This document shows positions 44,961 through 54,198 of a stretch of DNA of 64,000 nucleotides, piece after piece. The DNA comes from Alphaproteobacteria bacterium (lineage in GTDB: Bacteria; Pseudomonadota; Alphaproteobacteria; Rhodobacterales; Rhodobacteraceae), in NCBI GenBank assembly GCA_030431825.1, contig JAUIIJ010000006.1:1-64000 (forward strand), given 5' to 3'. The notes beneath the pieces were generated by a model. That model was not told where the DNA came from, made no database searches, and saw only the letters and a list, made by a program, of their open reading frames with translations. The position numbers were made by a program, and so were the translations under genes. How positions within the stretch are numbered: position 1 is the stretch's first letter; each line of letters starts with the position of its first letter.

Positions 44961-46724
44961 ATGACCCATGCGACGGACGCCTACCAGAAACCGGTCTCCG
45001 AGATGGATGACGAGTTACTCCCGGTTCCAGAGCACCGACTGCACGGGCCCGGCCATTTTCTCGGCCTGTATGGCGCCGAGCACGTGGCCGCGACCGAATT
45101 TGTCATCGGCGCAGCCTTTGTCGCGATGGGCGCGTCGATCTACGATATCCTGTGGGGTTTGCTGATCGGTAACGCACTGGCCGCTATGAGCTTCTGGCTG
45201 ATTACGGCGCCGATCGCGGTGAAGACACGGCTCAGCCTCTATACCTATATCGAGTATTATATGGGCGATCTGGTGTCTCGCGTCTACAACGGCGCGAATG
45301 TGCTGATATTCGTCGCAATCTCGGCCGCCATGATTACCGTATCGGCAACGGCGGTGCGTGTGCTCTTTGAAATTCCGCCCCAGACCTATCCTTACCCGAC
45401 AAATTTCTACTTCGCGATCATCGCGGCGTCGGCCAGCGTGATCGCGGTGGTCGTGGCCTATTTCGGGTTTAACGTGGTGGCCGAGTTCGCCACCATCTGC
45501 ACACCCTGGCTGATGGCGATGTTCACCGCCGGGGGCATGGTGTTGATCCCGTCTCTCAACGAGACGCTGACAGGGTATACGACGCTGGAGAGTTTCGCGG
45601 ATTTCGTGAACCTCGCGGGAACCACGGTATTTACCGGCATCAACGCCGAGGGCGAACCGGGGATCGGGATGCTCGAGGTCATAGGCTTTGCGTGGGCGGC
45701 GAATACCTTCGCCCATTTCGGCCTGATCGATATGGCGCTGCTGCGCTATGCGCGCAAGTCGATCTATGGCCTGTGCACCGGGACCGGCATGCTGTTTGGT
45801 CATTATGTGGCCTGGATTTCCGCCGCCCTGATGGGCGCGGCGACAGCGTCGATCATGAAGCTGAGCATTGCGGTGGTCTCGCCCGGTGACGTCGCCTATT
45901 ACGCGCTCGGCGCGACCGGGTTCGTGATCGTGATCGTGGCCGGATGGACGACCGCCAACCCCAATCTCTACCGCGCCGGCCTGGCCGCGCAGGCGGTGTT
46001 CCCGGACGTACCGCGCCAGAAAATCACGCTGATGGTCGGGGCCGTGGTCGTAGTGGGGAGCTGCTTCCCGTTCATCTATCGCAGTATCCTTCCGATCCTC
46101 GCCTATGCCGGTCTCGTTCTCGTACCCATCGGCGGCATCGTATTCGCCGAACAGCATATCTTTCCCAGGCTCGGTCTCAAGAGCAACTGGCGACGGCTGA
46201 AGGGGGTCAAGGACAACATGCCCGCGCTGATCACCTGGGCCGTCTGTCTGGTGTTCGGCTTTGGGCTGAACGCCATCGACATCATCCCCTTCGTCTACCT
46301 GTTCCTGCCGACCTGGGCCCTCTCGATCATCCTCTACACGATCCTTGCAAAACAGGCGGGCGCTGGTGAATGCTATCCCGAGGCCGAACGGCGCGAGGCC
46401 GATTTCAACCGCCGGGTCGCCGAATACCACGCCGAGCTGGCACGAAAGGAAAGTCACGAGCACGTCAAGGATCGCTCGGCCCTGACCAAGGTGATCCGGG
46501 TGATCTACATCGGAGTCGGGTTGCTGGTGCCCCTCGTGCTCGCCTGGCGCGTGCTCTTCAAAAGCCCGGACCTCTACGACTATTACGTGAACCGTGAAAT
46601 GTTCTACGACGTCACCATCTGGTGCACGCTCATCTATTTCGTGTTCGCGTGGTGGGATCTGCAGCGCGGCAAGGCAGTGCAACGGAATGCGCCGGGTCAA
46701 CCGGTCGCAAGCGCCGGGAACTGA
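44961..46724 (+). CDS. NCS1-like nucleobase/cation symporter family transporter
   Basis: A 587-aa membrane protein starting MTHATDAYQKP; GGAGG sits 10 nt upstream, whereas an earlier ATG at 44937 lacks a site. About 12 hydrophobic helices can be counted, in an arrangement like purine/cytosine permeases (FLGLYGAEHVAATEFVIGAA, FAWAANTFAHFGLIDMALL, GWTTANPNLYRAGLAAQAVF). A long hydrophilic segment (about 470-520) precedes the last two helices. The substrate is unknown; a nucleobase is possible given the purine-type importer nearby. Confidence 0.78.
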   Translation: MTHATDAYQKPVSEMDDELLPVPEHRLHGPGHFLGLYGAEHVAATEFVIGAAFVAMGASIYDILWGLLIGNALAAMSFWLITAPIAVKTRLSLYTYIEYYMGDLVSRVYNGANVLIFVAISAAMITVSATAVRVLFEIPPQTYPYPTNFYFAIIAASASVIAVVVAYFGFNVVAEFATICTPWLMAMFTAGGMVLIPSLNETLTGYTTLESFADFVNLAGTTVFTGINAEGEPGIGMLEVIGFAWAANTFAHFGLIDMALLRYARKSIYGLCTGTGMLFGHYVAWISAALMGAATASIMKLSIAVVSPGDVAYYALGATGFVIVIVAGWTTANPNLYRAGLAAQAVFPDVPRQKITLMVGAVVVVGSCFPFIYRSILPILAYAGLVLVPIGGIVFAEQHIFPRLGLKSNWRRLKGVKDNMPALITWAVCLVFGFGLNAIDIIPFVYLFLPTWALSIILYTILAKQAGAGECYPEAERREADFNRRVAEYHAELARKESHEHVKDRSALTKVIRVIYIGVGLLVPLVLAWRVLFKSPDLYDYYVNREMFYDVTIWCTLIYFVFAWWDLQRGKAVQRNAPGQPVASAGN

Positions 46725-46761
46725 ACGCTTGCAGATCGCCCGGAGAGGGCACAGATCACGG

Positions 46762-46893
46762 CCGGGCGCGTTGTTTGCCCGGTCAGGTGAATGGTTCCTA
46801 GGTTGTCACCATCGCCGCCCCAAGAGCCCCTTGTATAAATGGGGTCGCGCCGTTTTTTCGACGATGCGGGCGAGACGTTCCCGAACCCGCATC
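46762..46893. other. Two hairpins in the convergent gap
   Basis: CCGGGC (46762-46767) / GCCCGG (46777-46782) follows the transporter stop. GATGCGGG (46863-46870) / CCCGCATC (46886-46893) follows the minus-strand hydrolase stop, with a T6 run on its plus-strand left side. Neither is a textbook terminator in the needed direction, but they separate two convergent genes. Confidence 0.4.
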
Positions 46894-46899
46894 CGCGCG

Positions 46900-47586
46900 T
46901 CAGACGACGCTGACATCCATTGCGCCCAGCCCCTCGATCTCGATCCGCATGACATCGCCCCTGGCAACCGCGCCGACACCTGCGGGCGTACCCGAAAGGA
47001 TCACGTCACCCGCCGCCAGTTCGAAATACTCTGACAGATAGGCAATCATCTCCGGCACCTTCCAGATCATCTGGTTGAGATTGCCGTCCTGGCGGATCTC
47101 GCCATTGACCTGCAGGCGGACGCGCCCCTCGGACAGGTGTCCGGTCACACTGGCCGGGTGGATCGGGCCGACAGGCGCAGAGCGCTCGAAGGCTTTGCCG
47201 ATCTCCCAGGGGCGCCCCATCTTCTTGGCCACCCCCTGCAGATCGCGCCGGGTCATGTCCAGCGCAAGCGCATAGCCGTAAACATGCTCCAGCGCCCTCT
47301 CGACCGGAATGTTGTGCCCGCCGCTGCCCAGCGCCACGGCCAGCTCCGCCTCGAAATGCACGTCCGAAGAATGAGCGGGATAGGGAAATTCGCCCGACGG
47401 ATCCAGGTTGTCGGGGTTTTTCTGAAAGAAGAAAGGCGCCTCGCGATCCGGGTCGTGACCCATTTCGATCGCATGGGCGGCGTAGTTACGACCAATGCAA
47501 TAGACGCGACGCACCGGGAACCGGCGATCCTCTCCCTTGACAGGAAGTGAATTTACCTTGGGCACATCAATGACATATCCTGACAT
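46900..47586 (-). CDS. Fumarylacetoacetate hydrolase family protein (acylpyruvase type)
   Basis: A 228-aa single-domain FAH enzyme. The divalent metal site is in HFEAELAVAL (Glu-x-Glu) with the later Asp in ALDMTRRDLQ, and the N-terminal YCIGRNYAAHAIEMG is typical. Members hydrolyse acylpyruvates or decarboxylate oxaloacetate, and often finish aromatic ring-cleavage pathways. GGAGGAGGGTTTC precedes the ATG. It is monocistronic and its pathway is not shown by neighbours. Confidence 0.88.
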   Translation of the reverse strand: MSGYVIDVPKVNSLPVKGEDRRFPVRRVYCIGRNYAAHAIEMGHDPDREAPFFFQKNPDNLDPSGEFPYPAHSSDVHFEAELAVALGSGGHNIPVERALEHVYGYALALDMTRRDLQGVAKKMGRPWEIGKAFERSAPVGPIHPASVTGHLSEGRVRLQVNGEIRQDGNLNQMIWKVPEMIAYLSEYFELAAGDVILSGTPAGVGAVARGDVMRIEIEGLGAMDVSVV

Positions 47587-47774
47587 GAAACCCTCCTCCT
47601 GACGCTGCTCGGGTGCAGTTTTAATGCATCCATGCAGACCGATCCATCAAGTTAAATATCACTGATCGATGATTTTGGCCTGCCTGACTCGCCAGATGGG
47701 TAAAAGTCAAACCAACATGTCGAGCGGCGCAACCAGTTCAGCAGTCTGACCGGCGATGGCGGCCCCTGCTGACA

Positions 47775-47806
47775 CCCTGCGAAGCGCGATTCGCGCAGGG
47801 CTTTTT
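47775..47806 (+). terminator. Rho-independent terminator without an upstream plus-strand gene
   Basis: CCCTGCG (47775-47781) pairs with CGCAGGG (47794-47800), followed by C and five T. The nearest upstream plus-strand gene ends 1 kb away, beyond a minus-strand gene. The 459-bp gap 47587-48045 has no good coding frame (a 65-codon minus frame at 47805-48002 looks random), so the terminator may end a small RNA from this gap. Confidence 0.6.
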
Positions 47807-48045
47807 ATCTCCGAGAGTGAGTTTGCTGCGGCTGATCGGTGACCGCATCGGCGGGGTCGCGCTCATCCGAATGGATCGCGCCCGGAACCATGGGATCAGA
47901 CGAATGGTAAACTTGTTCTGGTTTAGTGTTTGGCCAGATCCTCGCCTGTGACGACTGGCAAAGGAACCCGATACCCGGCACGCTCCCGCCAGGCACAGGC
48001 ACCGGTCGACGGTGATTTGCCTACGTCGAGAAAATAGGAGACGAC

Positions 48046-48465
48046 ATGAAACGTTTTACTTCTCTATTGCTTGTTGCAGGACTGGCGGCGGCTCCCGCGC
48101 TTGCGGAAACCGCCATGGATACGGATAACCTGATCCGGACGCGCGACATCACCGGTGGCGATATCTACACGCTCAACGGTCCGATGGACGAAGACACATG
48201 GGGTAATTGGGAGGCCGACGGCGTCGGCCCCGACTGGAACGACATCGGCGAGATCGAGGACATCATCCTTGACCGCAAAGGGCAGATGATCGGCGTGGTC
48301 GCCGAAGTTGGCGGCTTTCTTGATATCGGTGACAAGCACGTGCTGCTTCCGGTCGAGGATATCCGGCTGACGCCCCTTGATGACAAGAAATACGTCATTG
48401 TCACCCGCAAGACCGAAGAGCAGCTCGAAGCGATGGAGTCCGTCGACGAAGGTTGGTGGGACTGA
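48046..48465 (+). CDS. Exported PRC-barrel domain protein
   Basis: A 139-aa protein with a signal peptide (FTSLLLVAGLAAAPALAETA) and a PRC-barrel core (IGEIEDIILDRKGQMIGVVA then EVGGFLDIGDKHVLLPVEDI). It is probably periplasmic. The C-terminus is acidic (EAMESVDEGWWD). PRC barrels occur in photosynthetic reaction centre H and in RNA-processing proteins; small exported forms in Rhodobacterales have no settled role. AGGAGACGAC precedes the ATG. Confidence 0.85.
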   Translation: MKRFTSLLLVAGLAAAPALAETAMDTDNLIRTRDITGGDIYTLNGPMDEDTWGNWEADGVGPDWNDIGEIEDIILDRKGQMIGVVAEVGGFLDIGDKHVLLPVEDIRLTPLDDKKYVIVTRKTEEQLEAMESVDEGWWD

Positions 48466-48492
48466 CCTTTTCTGATCTGACTCAATGCATTG

Positions 48493-48516
48493 CAAGGGGG
48501 CCTGTTGGCCCCCTTG
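48493..48516 (+). terminator. Terminator-like hairpin after the PRC-barrel gene
   Basis: CAAGGGGGCC (48493-48502) and GGCCCCCTTG (48507-48516) form a perfect 10-bp stem with a TGTT loop. It stands 28 nt past the stop codon, and only a short T-rich stretch follows. It could act in both directions between this gene and the convergent ABC permease operon. Confidence 0.75.
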
Positions 48517-48652
48517 TCCGTAAGATATGGTTGCTGTTGAAAACTCCGAATTCGCGGCCCGCGCGGTCCGGTCAGATGTTCCGCAAAGAACGACAGACAC
48601 CAGGGGGATCTGCGGGAAATACCGGGCCGATGTTTTTCGATCCGCCCGCACC

Positions 48653-49573
48653 CTATCCCTTCGGACGGAACGGTTTGCCCAATGAAACCGGGAAATCCAG
48701 CGTCATGGCCTGACGATTTCGGGAAATCAGTACCAGAACCGCGATAGTGGCCAGATATGGCAGCGCGGAGAGGAACTCCGAAGGCACACTCAATCCGATT
48801 GCCTGTCCCTGCAACTGCAGGATGGTCATGCCGCCGAACAGCCATGCGCCAAGGATCACCCTCATGGGGCGCCACGCCGAGAATACGACCAGCGCCAGCG
48901 CAATCCAGCCGCGGCCCGCAGTCATGTTTTCCACCCAAAGCGGCGTGTATACGAGCGACAGGTAAGCCCCGCCGAGCCCGGCCATTGCACCGCCGAACAT
49001 GACGGCGAGATAGCGAATCCTGATGACTTCAAAGCCGATTGCATGCGCGGAATCCGGGCTTTCGCCGATGGCACGCAAAGCCAGCCCCGACTTGGTGCGA
49101 TACAGGAACCAGCTTACGACACCGAACATGACGAAGGCGAAATAGACCAGCGGATCATATCGGAAAAACATCTCGCCGATGATTGGAATATCGGAAAGCC
49201 AGGGCAGGTTCATCGGTTTGATGGCTTCTACCGGAGTGCTGCCGAATCCGCGGCCGATAAAGGCGGACACTCCGGTGCCGAAGATCGCCAGCGCCAGACC
49301 TGCCGCGTACTGGTTGGTCATGAATGTGAGCGCGAGAACGCCAAAGAGAAGCGAAGCGGCCGCTCCGGCCAGGATCGCGGCAGCAAGCGCGACGATCATC
49401 GGCAGACCGGCAAAATGCGCCCAGACTCCGAAAGCGGCGCCGGCGAGCATCATGCCTTCGATGCCCAGATTCAACACCCCCGATTTTTCCACCACGAGTT
49501 CGCCGAGCGCAGCAAATATCAGCGGGGTCGCCGCAATGATCGTCGCCGCGAACATGGAGACAAACAGATCCAT
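48653..49573 (-). CDS. BMP-type (nucleoside/purine) ABC transporter permease 2
   Basis: A 306-aa inner-membrane permease of the NupQ/YufQ family, rich in hydrophobic helices. Segments AALGELVVEKSGVLNLGIEG and GLALRAIGESPDSAHAIGFE are characteristic; the second matches the ATPase-contact loop of this class. It is the last gene of the importer operon and overlaps the preceding permease by 1 nt. Confidence 0.92.
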   Translation of the reverse strand: MDLFVSMFAATIIAATPLIFAALGELVVEKSGVLNLGIEGMMLAGAAFGVWAHFAGLPMIVALAAAILAGAAASLLFGVLALTFMTNQYAAGLALAIFGTGVSAFIGRGFGSTPVEAIKPMNLPWLSDIPIIGEMFFRYDPLVYFAFVMFGVVSWFLYRTKSGLALRAIGESPDSAHAIGFEVIRIRYLAVMFGGAMAGLGGAYLSLVYTPLWVENMTAGRGWIALALVVFSAWRPMRVILGAWLFGGMTILQLQGQAIGLSVPSEFLSALPYLATIAVLVLISRNRQAMTLDFPVSLGKPFRPKG

Positions 49574-50652
49574 CAGCGGGTCCTCACATCGGTTCGGCGA
49601 ATACGGAAGTTGACCAGAAAGTTGCTGGCCAGCAGGAAAAACAGCAGCAGCCCCTGGAAAATCAGCGCGATCGAGGACGGCAGGCCAAGCGACATCTGCA
49701 CGGCTTCACCACCCAGATAAAGAAGCGACAGCAGCAGCCCGCCGAGCACGATGCCAAACGCATGCAGGCGTCCGATGAAGGCAACGATGATTGCGGCAAA
49801 GCCGTAGCCGGGCGAGATTTGCGGCGAAAGCTGCCCCAGCGGGCCGGTCGCTTCCATCACGCCGGCCAGCCCGGCCGCAGCACCGGAGGCCAGCAGCCCG
49901 ATCCAGACCGAAGTGGAGGCGTTGAACCCGGCAAACCTGGCCGCCGCCGGCGCAACCCCGCCCACCGACATCTTGTAGCCCATGAAGCTGCGCTCGGTGA
50001 ACAACCAGGTGATGACGACAACGGCGATGGTGAAGAAAATCGACGTATTGAGCCGATAGGAATAATCGAAAACCTCGAACATGCCGTTATAGGGCAGCAG
50101 CGCGGTTTGCGGAAAATTGAACCCATCCGGGTCGCGCCAGGGCCCGTGAACCAGATAGGAAAGGATCAGCGCTGCGACGTAGGTAAGCATCAGCGTCACC
50201 AGAATTTCATTGGTGTTCATGCGGTCTTTCAGGAAGGCCGGGATAGCGGCCCATGCGCCGCCAGCCAGCACGCCCGCAACAACCATCGAAGGCAGCAGCA
50301 GCGGGCTCTCCTGCCAGGGCGCGAACAGGCCGACACCGGTGGCGGCGATCGCTCCCATGATCAATTGCCCCTCGGCACCGATATTCCAGACATTCGCCCG
50401 GAATCCGACAGAGAGACCGCAGGCGATCAGTATCAGCGGTGACGCCTTCAGGAGCCATTCGGATATTCCGTTCATGGTGGTCAGCGGCTCTATGAAAAAG
50501 GTGTAGAGCGTCATCGCCGGGTTGTAGCCGAGCGACAGGAAGAACAGCGAACTCAGGACAACGGTCAGCCCGGTTGCGATCAGCGGGGCAGCGATAGCCA
50601 TCTCGCGCGAGGGTTCGGCACGCGCCTCGATCTTAAACAACATGTCTGTCAC
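49573..50652 (-). CDS. BMP-type (nucleoside/purine) ABC transporter permease 1
   Basis: A 359-aa inner-membrane permease of the NupP/YufP family. The family sequence FRANVWNIGAEGQLIMGAIA and the loop MNTNEILVTLMLTYVAALIL are present, with about eight to ten hydrophobic helices. Its 5' end overlaps the ATPase gene by 20 bp, consistent with coupled translation. Confidence 0.92.
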   Translation of the reverse strand: MTDMLFKIEARAEPSREMAIAAPLIATGLTVVLSSLFFLSLGYNPAMTLYTFFIEPLTTMNGISEWLLKASPLILIACGLSVGFRANVWNIGAEGQLIMGAIAATGVGLFAPWQESPLLLPSMVVAGVLAGGAWAAIPAFLKDRMNTNEILVTLMLTYVAALILSYLVHGPWRDPDGFNFPQTALLPYNGMFEVFDYSYRLNTSIFFTIAVVVITWLFTERSFMGYKMSVGGVAPAAARFAGFNASTSVWIGLLASGAAAGLAGVMEATGPLGQLSPQISPGYGFAAIIVAFIGRLHAFGIVLGGLLLSLLYLGGEAVQMSLGLPSSIALIFQGLLLFFLLASNFLVNFRIRRTDVRTR

Positions 50653-52180
50653 GTTCCGTTTGCGCGCCCCGGCCCGCTGCTTTGCCGCCGGTGCCCGTCA
50701 TGAGCAGACCGACCGCCTCGGCGCTGGTCTGCGCCCGGCTGAGCGGAGAGGACAGCTCGCCATTGCAGATCACGCAAAGGCGGTCGCAGATTTCGAACAA
50801 CTCCTCCAGCTCTTCGGAGATCACGATCACCGCCCGACCCGACCGGCTCAGGTCGATCAGGGTCTGCCGCACATAGGCCGCGGCGCCAACGTCCACGCCC
50901 CAGGTGGGTTGCGCCACCAGCAGCACCCTGGGGGACAGTTCGATTTCCCGGCCCATGATGAACTTTTGCAGGTTGCCGCCGGACAAGCCGTGTGCCTTGG
51001 CGTCGGGGCCGCTGGCCTTGACGTTGAATTTCTCTATCACACCAGAGGCAAAGTCGCGTGCCTTGCTGCGCATGGCCATACCGTGTCTGACCATGCCCAA
51101 CCTGTGGGCGGTCAGCAGCGCATTCTCCGACAGATCATAGGACGGCACCGCGCCCCGGCCGAGCCGCTCTTCGGGTACGAAACCCAAACCAAGATCGCGC
51201 CGGCGTCCGGCATCGAAATGTCCGACGGGACGGCCGTCCAGAACAACATCTTCGGGCGCGCTGGCGATCTTTTCGCCGCTGATGGCAGCAGCAAGTTCGC
51301 GCTGGCCATTGCCCGACACCCCGGCGATGCCGACAATCTCGCCGCCATACACCTCGAGGTTCACGGCTTTGAGCGATGTGCCGGTCGCGGTTTCCGACCG
51401 CACATTCAGGTTGTTCACCGCAAGGAGTGGCCCGTGACTGAGTTCGGTCGGCTGAACCGTTATTTCGGGAAGGTCATCGCCCACCATCAAACGTGCCAGT
51501 TCGGCGGAGCTCGCCTCGCTCGGGTTGGCCGTGCCCGTGACCTTGCCGCCGCGCAGCACCGTGGCGCTGTGGCAAAGCTCGCGCACCTCGTCCAGCTTGT
51601 GGCTGATATAGAGGATGCTGCAGCCTTCTTCAGAGAGTTGGCGCAGGGTCTCGAACAGTTTCTGGACTGCCTGGGGCGTGAGCACCGAAGTCGGCTCATC
51701 CAGGATCAGGAGCCGGGGATGACGCAACAGGCAGCGGACGATCTCGACCCGCTGCCGTTCCCCGACCGACAACGAAAGCACCAGACGGTCAGGATCGATT
51801 GGCAACCCGTAGCGTTCCGATATCTCGCGGATCCTGACCGCAAGCCTCTTGAGGTCCATCCTGCCGGGCATCGACAGCGCGATGTTTTCGACAACCGTGA
51901 TCGAGTCGAACAGGGCGAAATGCTGGTAGACCATCTCGATTCCCAGTTCGCGCGAAATCGCAGGGCCGTGTTCGGGCAGCAGTTTGCCATCACAGTAGAT
52001 TTGCCCGGCATCTGCCGGGATCGCGCCATATATGATCTTCATGAGCGTGCTCTTGCCGGCGCCGTTTTCGCCCAATACGGCGTGAATTTCTCCAGGCAGC
52101 ACGGACAGCGAGATGTCGTCATTGGCGAGCACGCCAGGATATGACTTTCTGATGCCACGCAGATCCAATCGTGGTGTCAT
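50633..52180 (-). CDS. BMP-type ABC transporter ATPase with two ABC domains
   Basis: A 515-aa NupO/YufO-type protein. The first half has Walker A GENGAGKST, signature LSVGERQR and Walker B LLILDEPTSVLT. The second half shows the degenerate pattern usual for this family (GVSGNGQRELAAAISG, LSGGNLQK, VLLVAQPTWGVD), so probably only one half hydrolyses ATP. It drives import of nucleosides or purine bases through the two following permeases. Confidence 0.93.
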   Translation of the reverse strand: MTPRLDLRGIRKSYPGVLANDDISLSVLPGEIHAVLGENGAGKSTLMKIIYGAIPADAGQIYCDGKLLPEHGPAISRELGIEMVYQHFALFDSITVVENIALSMPGRMDLKRLAVRIREISERYGLPIDPDRLVLSLSVGERQRVEIVRCLLRHPRLLILDEPTSVLTPQAVQKLFETLRQLSEEGCSILYISHKLDEVRELCHSATVLRGGKVTGTANPSEASSAELARLMVGDDLPEITVQPTELSHGPLLAVNNLNVRSETATGTSLKAVNLEVYGGEIVGIAGVSGNGQRELAAAISGEKIASAPEDVVLDGRPVGHFDAGRRRDLGLGFVPEERLGRGAVPSYDLSENALLTAHRLGMVRHGMAMRSKARDFASGVIEKFNVKASGPDAKAHGLSGGNLQKFIMGREIELSPRVLLVAQPTWGVDVGAAAYVRQTLIDLSRSGRAVIVISEELEELFEICDRLCVICNGELSSPLSRAQTSAEAVGLLMTGTGGKAAGRGAQTERDRHVV

Positions 52181-52262
52181 TGCGCATTTAACCCTTGTTC
52201 CGGTGGGTGCCCGCCAAACACGCCGGCGGGCTATCCTTCCTTCAGACGTATCCGCGCGGTGC

Positions 52263-53357
52263 TCAGCCGAGCTTGCCGATCATGCCTTCGACAAACCAGT
52301 CGATACCGCGAATACCGGCCACCGACAGCACTTGCCCGGCCTCGACACGCACCGTGCCGCCCTGATCTCTCAGTTCGCCTGCAAAGGGGTGCAGCGCACC
52401 GCTCGCAATGTCGCGACGCGCGGTCTCTGCCGCCGCGACCACCTCGTCGGACAGGTCCGCGTTATAGGGTGAAATCTGCACGACCTCGTCCGCAAGACCC
52501 AGCCAGCGCTCGCTCGACGTCCAGGTGCCACCGGCCACATCCCGAGCCGCCTGCACATAGACCGGCGCCCAATTCAAGGTGAAGGCAGTCAGATGCTTGC
52601 CATTGCCGAACGCGGCCATATCGCTCGCGTAGCCGATTGACCAGGCACCGCTTTCGCCAGCCACCTGCACGCCGGTAGCGGTATCCGTCATCGAGCAGAT
52701 CACATCGCACCCCTGCGCAATCAGCGTCTTGGCAGCTTCCTTTTCCTTGCCCGGATCGAACCATGAGTTCAGGAAAATGACATTGCAGGTGATGTCCGGA
52801 TTGACGCTCTGAGCGCCGCGCAGCAGTGCGTTGGCGGGTCCGACGATATCCGGGATCGGAAAGCCGCCGATAAAGCCGATCTTCGCCGACTTGCTGACAT
52901 GTCCCGCCGCAACGCCCGCGACATAGGTGCCTTCGAAATACTTGGCTTCGAAAGTTCCCAGGTTCTTGAGATGCTTGATCCCCGAGCAGTGTTCAAAAGC
53001 TGTCTGCGGGAAGCGGGGCGCGACCTTCTGCATCGGTGTGCCGTGCGAGAAGCTGGTTCCGAAAACAAGATCATTGCCCGAGCCCGCGAGCTCGCGGAAA
53101 ACCCGTTCCGCATCCTGAGGCCGGAAAATGTTGTCGATCACCGTGATCTCGGCATTTTCGCCAAACTCGGTCTTGATCGTCTCGACGCCAAGGCTGTGCT
53201 GCTTGGTCCAGCCGATGTCAGACACGGGCGAGACATAGACGACGCCGATTTTCAGCTTTTCGCTGGCCTGACTGATTGCCGGCAATCCGGCAAGCCCCGC
53301 CGCGAGGCCCGCTGACGCCCCGGCCTTCAGTATGTCTCTTCTTGTCGCGCGTTTCAT
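52263..53357 (-). CDS. BMP-family substrate-binding protein, Tat-exported
   Basis: A 364-aa basic-membrane-protein (BmpA/PnrA-like) binding protein starting MKRATRRDILKAG with GGGAGAAAACG upstream; the frame is open 168 nt further, but without signal logic. The twin-arginine signal RRDILK is followed by GASAGLAAGLAGLPAISQA. Family segments are PVSDIGWTKQHSLGVE and GSGNDLVFGTSFSHG. BMP proteins bind purine nucleosides or related purine compounds. It is the first structural gene of the importer, 82 bp before the ATPase, and faces a divergent N-demethylase-like operon across the GntR gene. Confidence 0.9.
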   Translation of the reverse strand: MKRATRRDILKAGASAGLAAGLAGLPAISQASEKLKIGVVYVSPVSDIGWTKQHSLGVETIKTEFGENAEITVIDNIFRPQDAERVFRELAGSGNDLVFGTSFSHGTPMQKVAPRFPQTAFEHCSGIKHLKNLGTFEAKYFEGTYVAGVAAGHVSKSAKIGFIGGFPIPDIVGPANALLRGAQSVNPDITCNVIFLNSWFDPGKEKEAAKTLIAQGCDVICSMTDTATGVQVAGESGAWSIGYASDMAAFGNGKHLTAFTLNWAPVYVQAARDVAGGTWTSSERWLGLADEVVQISPYNADLSDEVVAAAETARRDIASGALHPFAGELRDQGGTVRVEAGQVLSVAGIRGIDWFVEGMIGKLG

Positions 53358-53460
53358 CGTTTTCTCCCTGTTGAATTTGATGATTTCGTTTTTGCTCTTG
53401 GCCGCTCGATTGCAAGGCGTTCCAGGTGTGTTCATTTTTCTGTCTGGATCCGTCCCGAGC

Positions 53461-54198
53461 CTATCTTTCCTGGGACACGTAACGCGAAAGCGCCTCCCGT
53501 GTGTCGATTTCGGGTTGTGGTTCATCGTTCATGAGGTACCCCTTGACGACATTGTGGTGATGAACTGCGATCAACTTCTGCGCCTCGACGATCTTGCCCT
53601 GTTCAAGCAGGTCGATCAGCATGCCGTGGTCGTGCAGCAAACCGCAATAATCAAAGCGGGAGTTGACCAGCGAACGCAGCAACGCGGTCCGGCGGATCAG
53701 CTGGGCGTGCATCTGCTGCACCACCGTGTTGCGTGAGAGTCGGACGAACACTTCGTGAAACGCTGATCCCAGCTGGTCGGACAACTGGTCGTTCTTTTCC
53801 TCGACGGCCTTGTGCTGCAACTCCAGATGGTGGCGCAGTTCAGCCCAGCCTTGCGCGCCCAGCCTGCCGGCGAGCTGGGCCGCCACGCCCTGTTCAAGGA
53901 TCGTGAGCGCATCATATATCTCGACCGCTTCCCTGTAGGTTGGCCTGGAAACGAACGCTCCGCGATTGCGCTCCATTGTCACCAGCCCATCCTCGCTGAG
54001 CCGGATCAGCGCCTGCCTTACGACCGCGCGGCTGACGTTGAATATGTCCGCCAGTGTCTGCTCGCTCAGCTTGCAGCCGGGTAACAACTGCTTGTGAATG
54101 ATTGCCCGGGTAACGATCTTGGAAATTTCGTCTGAACGGTTCCCCATGGCGATGGCCCGACCCTCCTGCGCATATTCACCTTCGGCAAAATCCTGCAT
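53461..54198 (-). CDS. GntR-family regulator (FadR/FCD subfamily)
   Basis: A 245-aa regulator. The winged helix (SEQTLADIFNVSRAVVRQAL) is followed by an all-helical FCD ligand domain with the metal-site residues in DALTILEQ and HHHNVVKG. The start could be 54198 or the internal ATG at 54147. It is co-directional with the BMP importer (103 bp gap) and divergent from the Rieske genes, so it probably represses both until a purine-like ligand binds. Confidence 0.9.
   Translation of the reverse strand: MQDFAEGEYAQEGRAIAMGNRSDEISKIVTRAIIHKQLLPGCKLSEQTLADIFNVSRAVVRQALIRLSEDGLVTMERNRGAFVSRPTYREAVEIYDALTILEQGVAAQLAGRLGAQGWAELRHHLELQHKAVEEKNDQLSDQLGSAFHEVFVRLSRNTVVQQMHAQLIRRTALLRSLVNSRFDYCGLLHDHGMLIDLLEQGKIVEAQKLIAVHHHNVVKGYLMNDEPQPEIDTREALSRYVSQER

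Noticed and set aside
47805..48002. 65-codon minus-strand frame
   Set aside because: It has no ribosome binding site and lies between a terminator and a promoter; it looks random.
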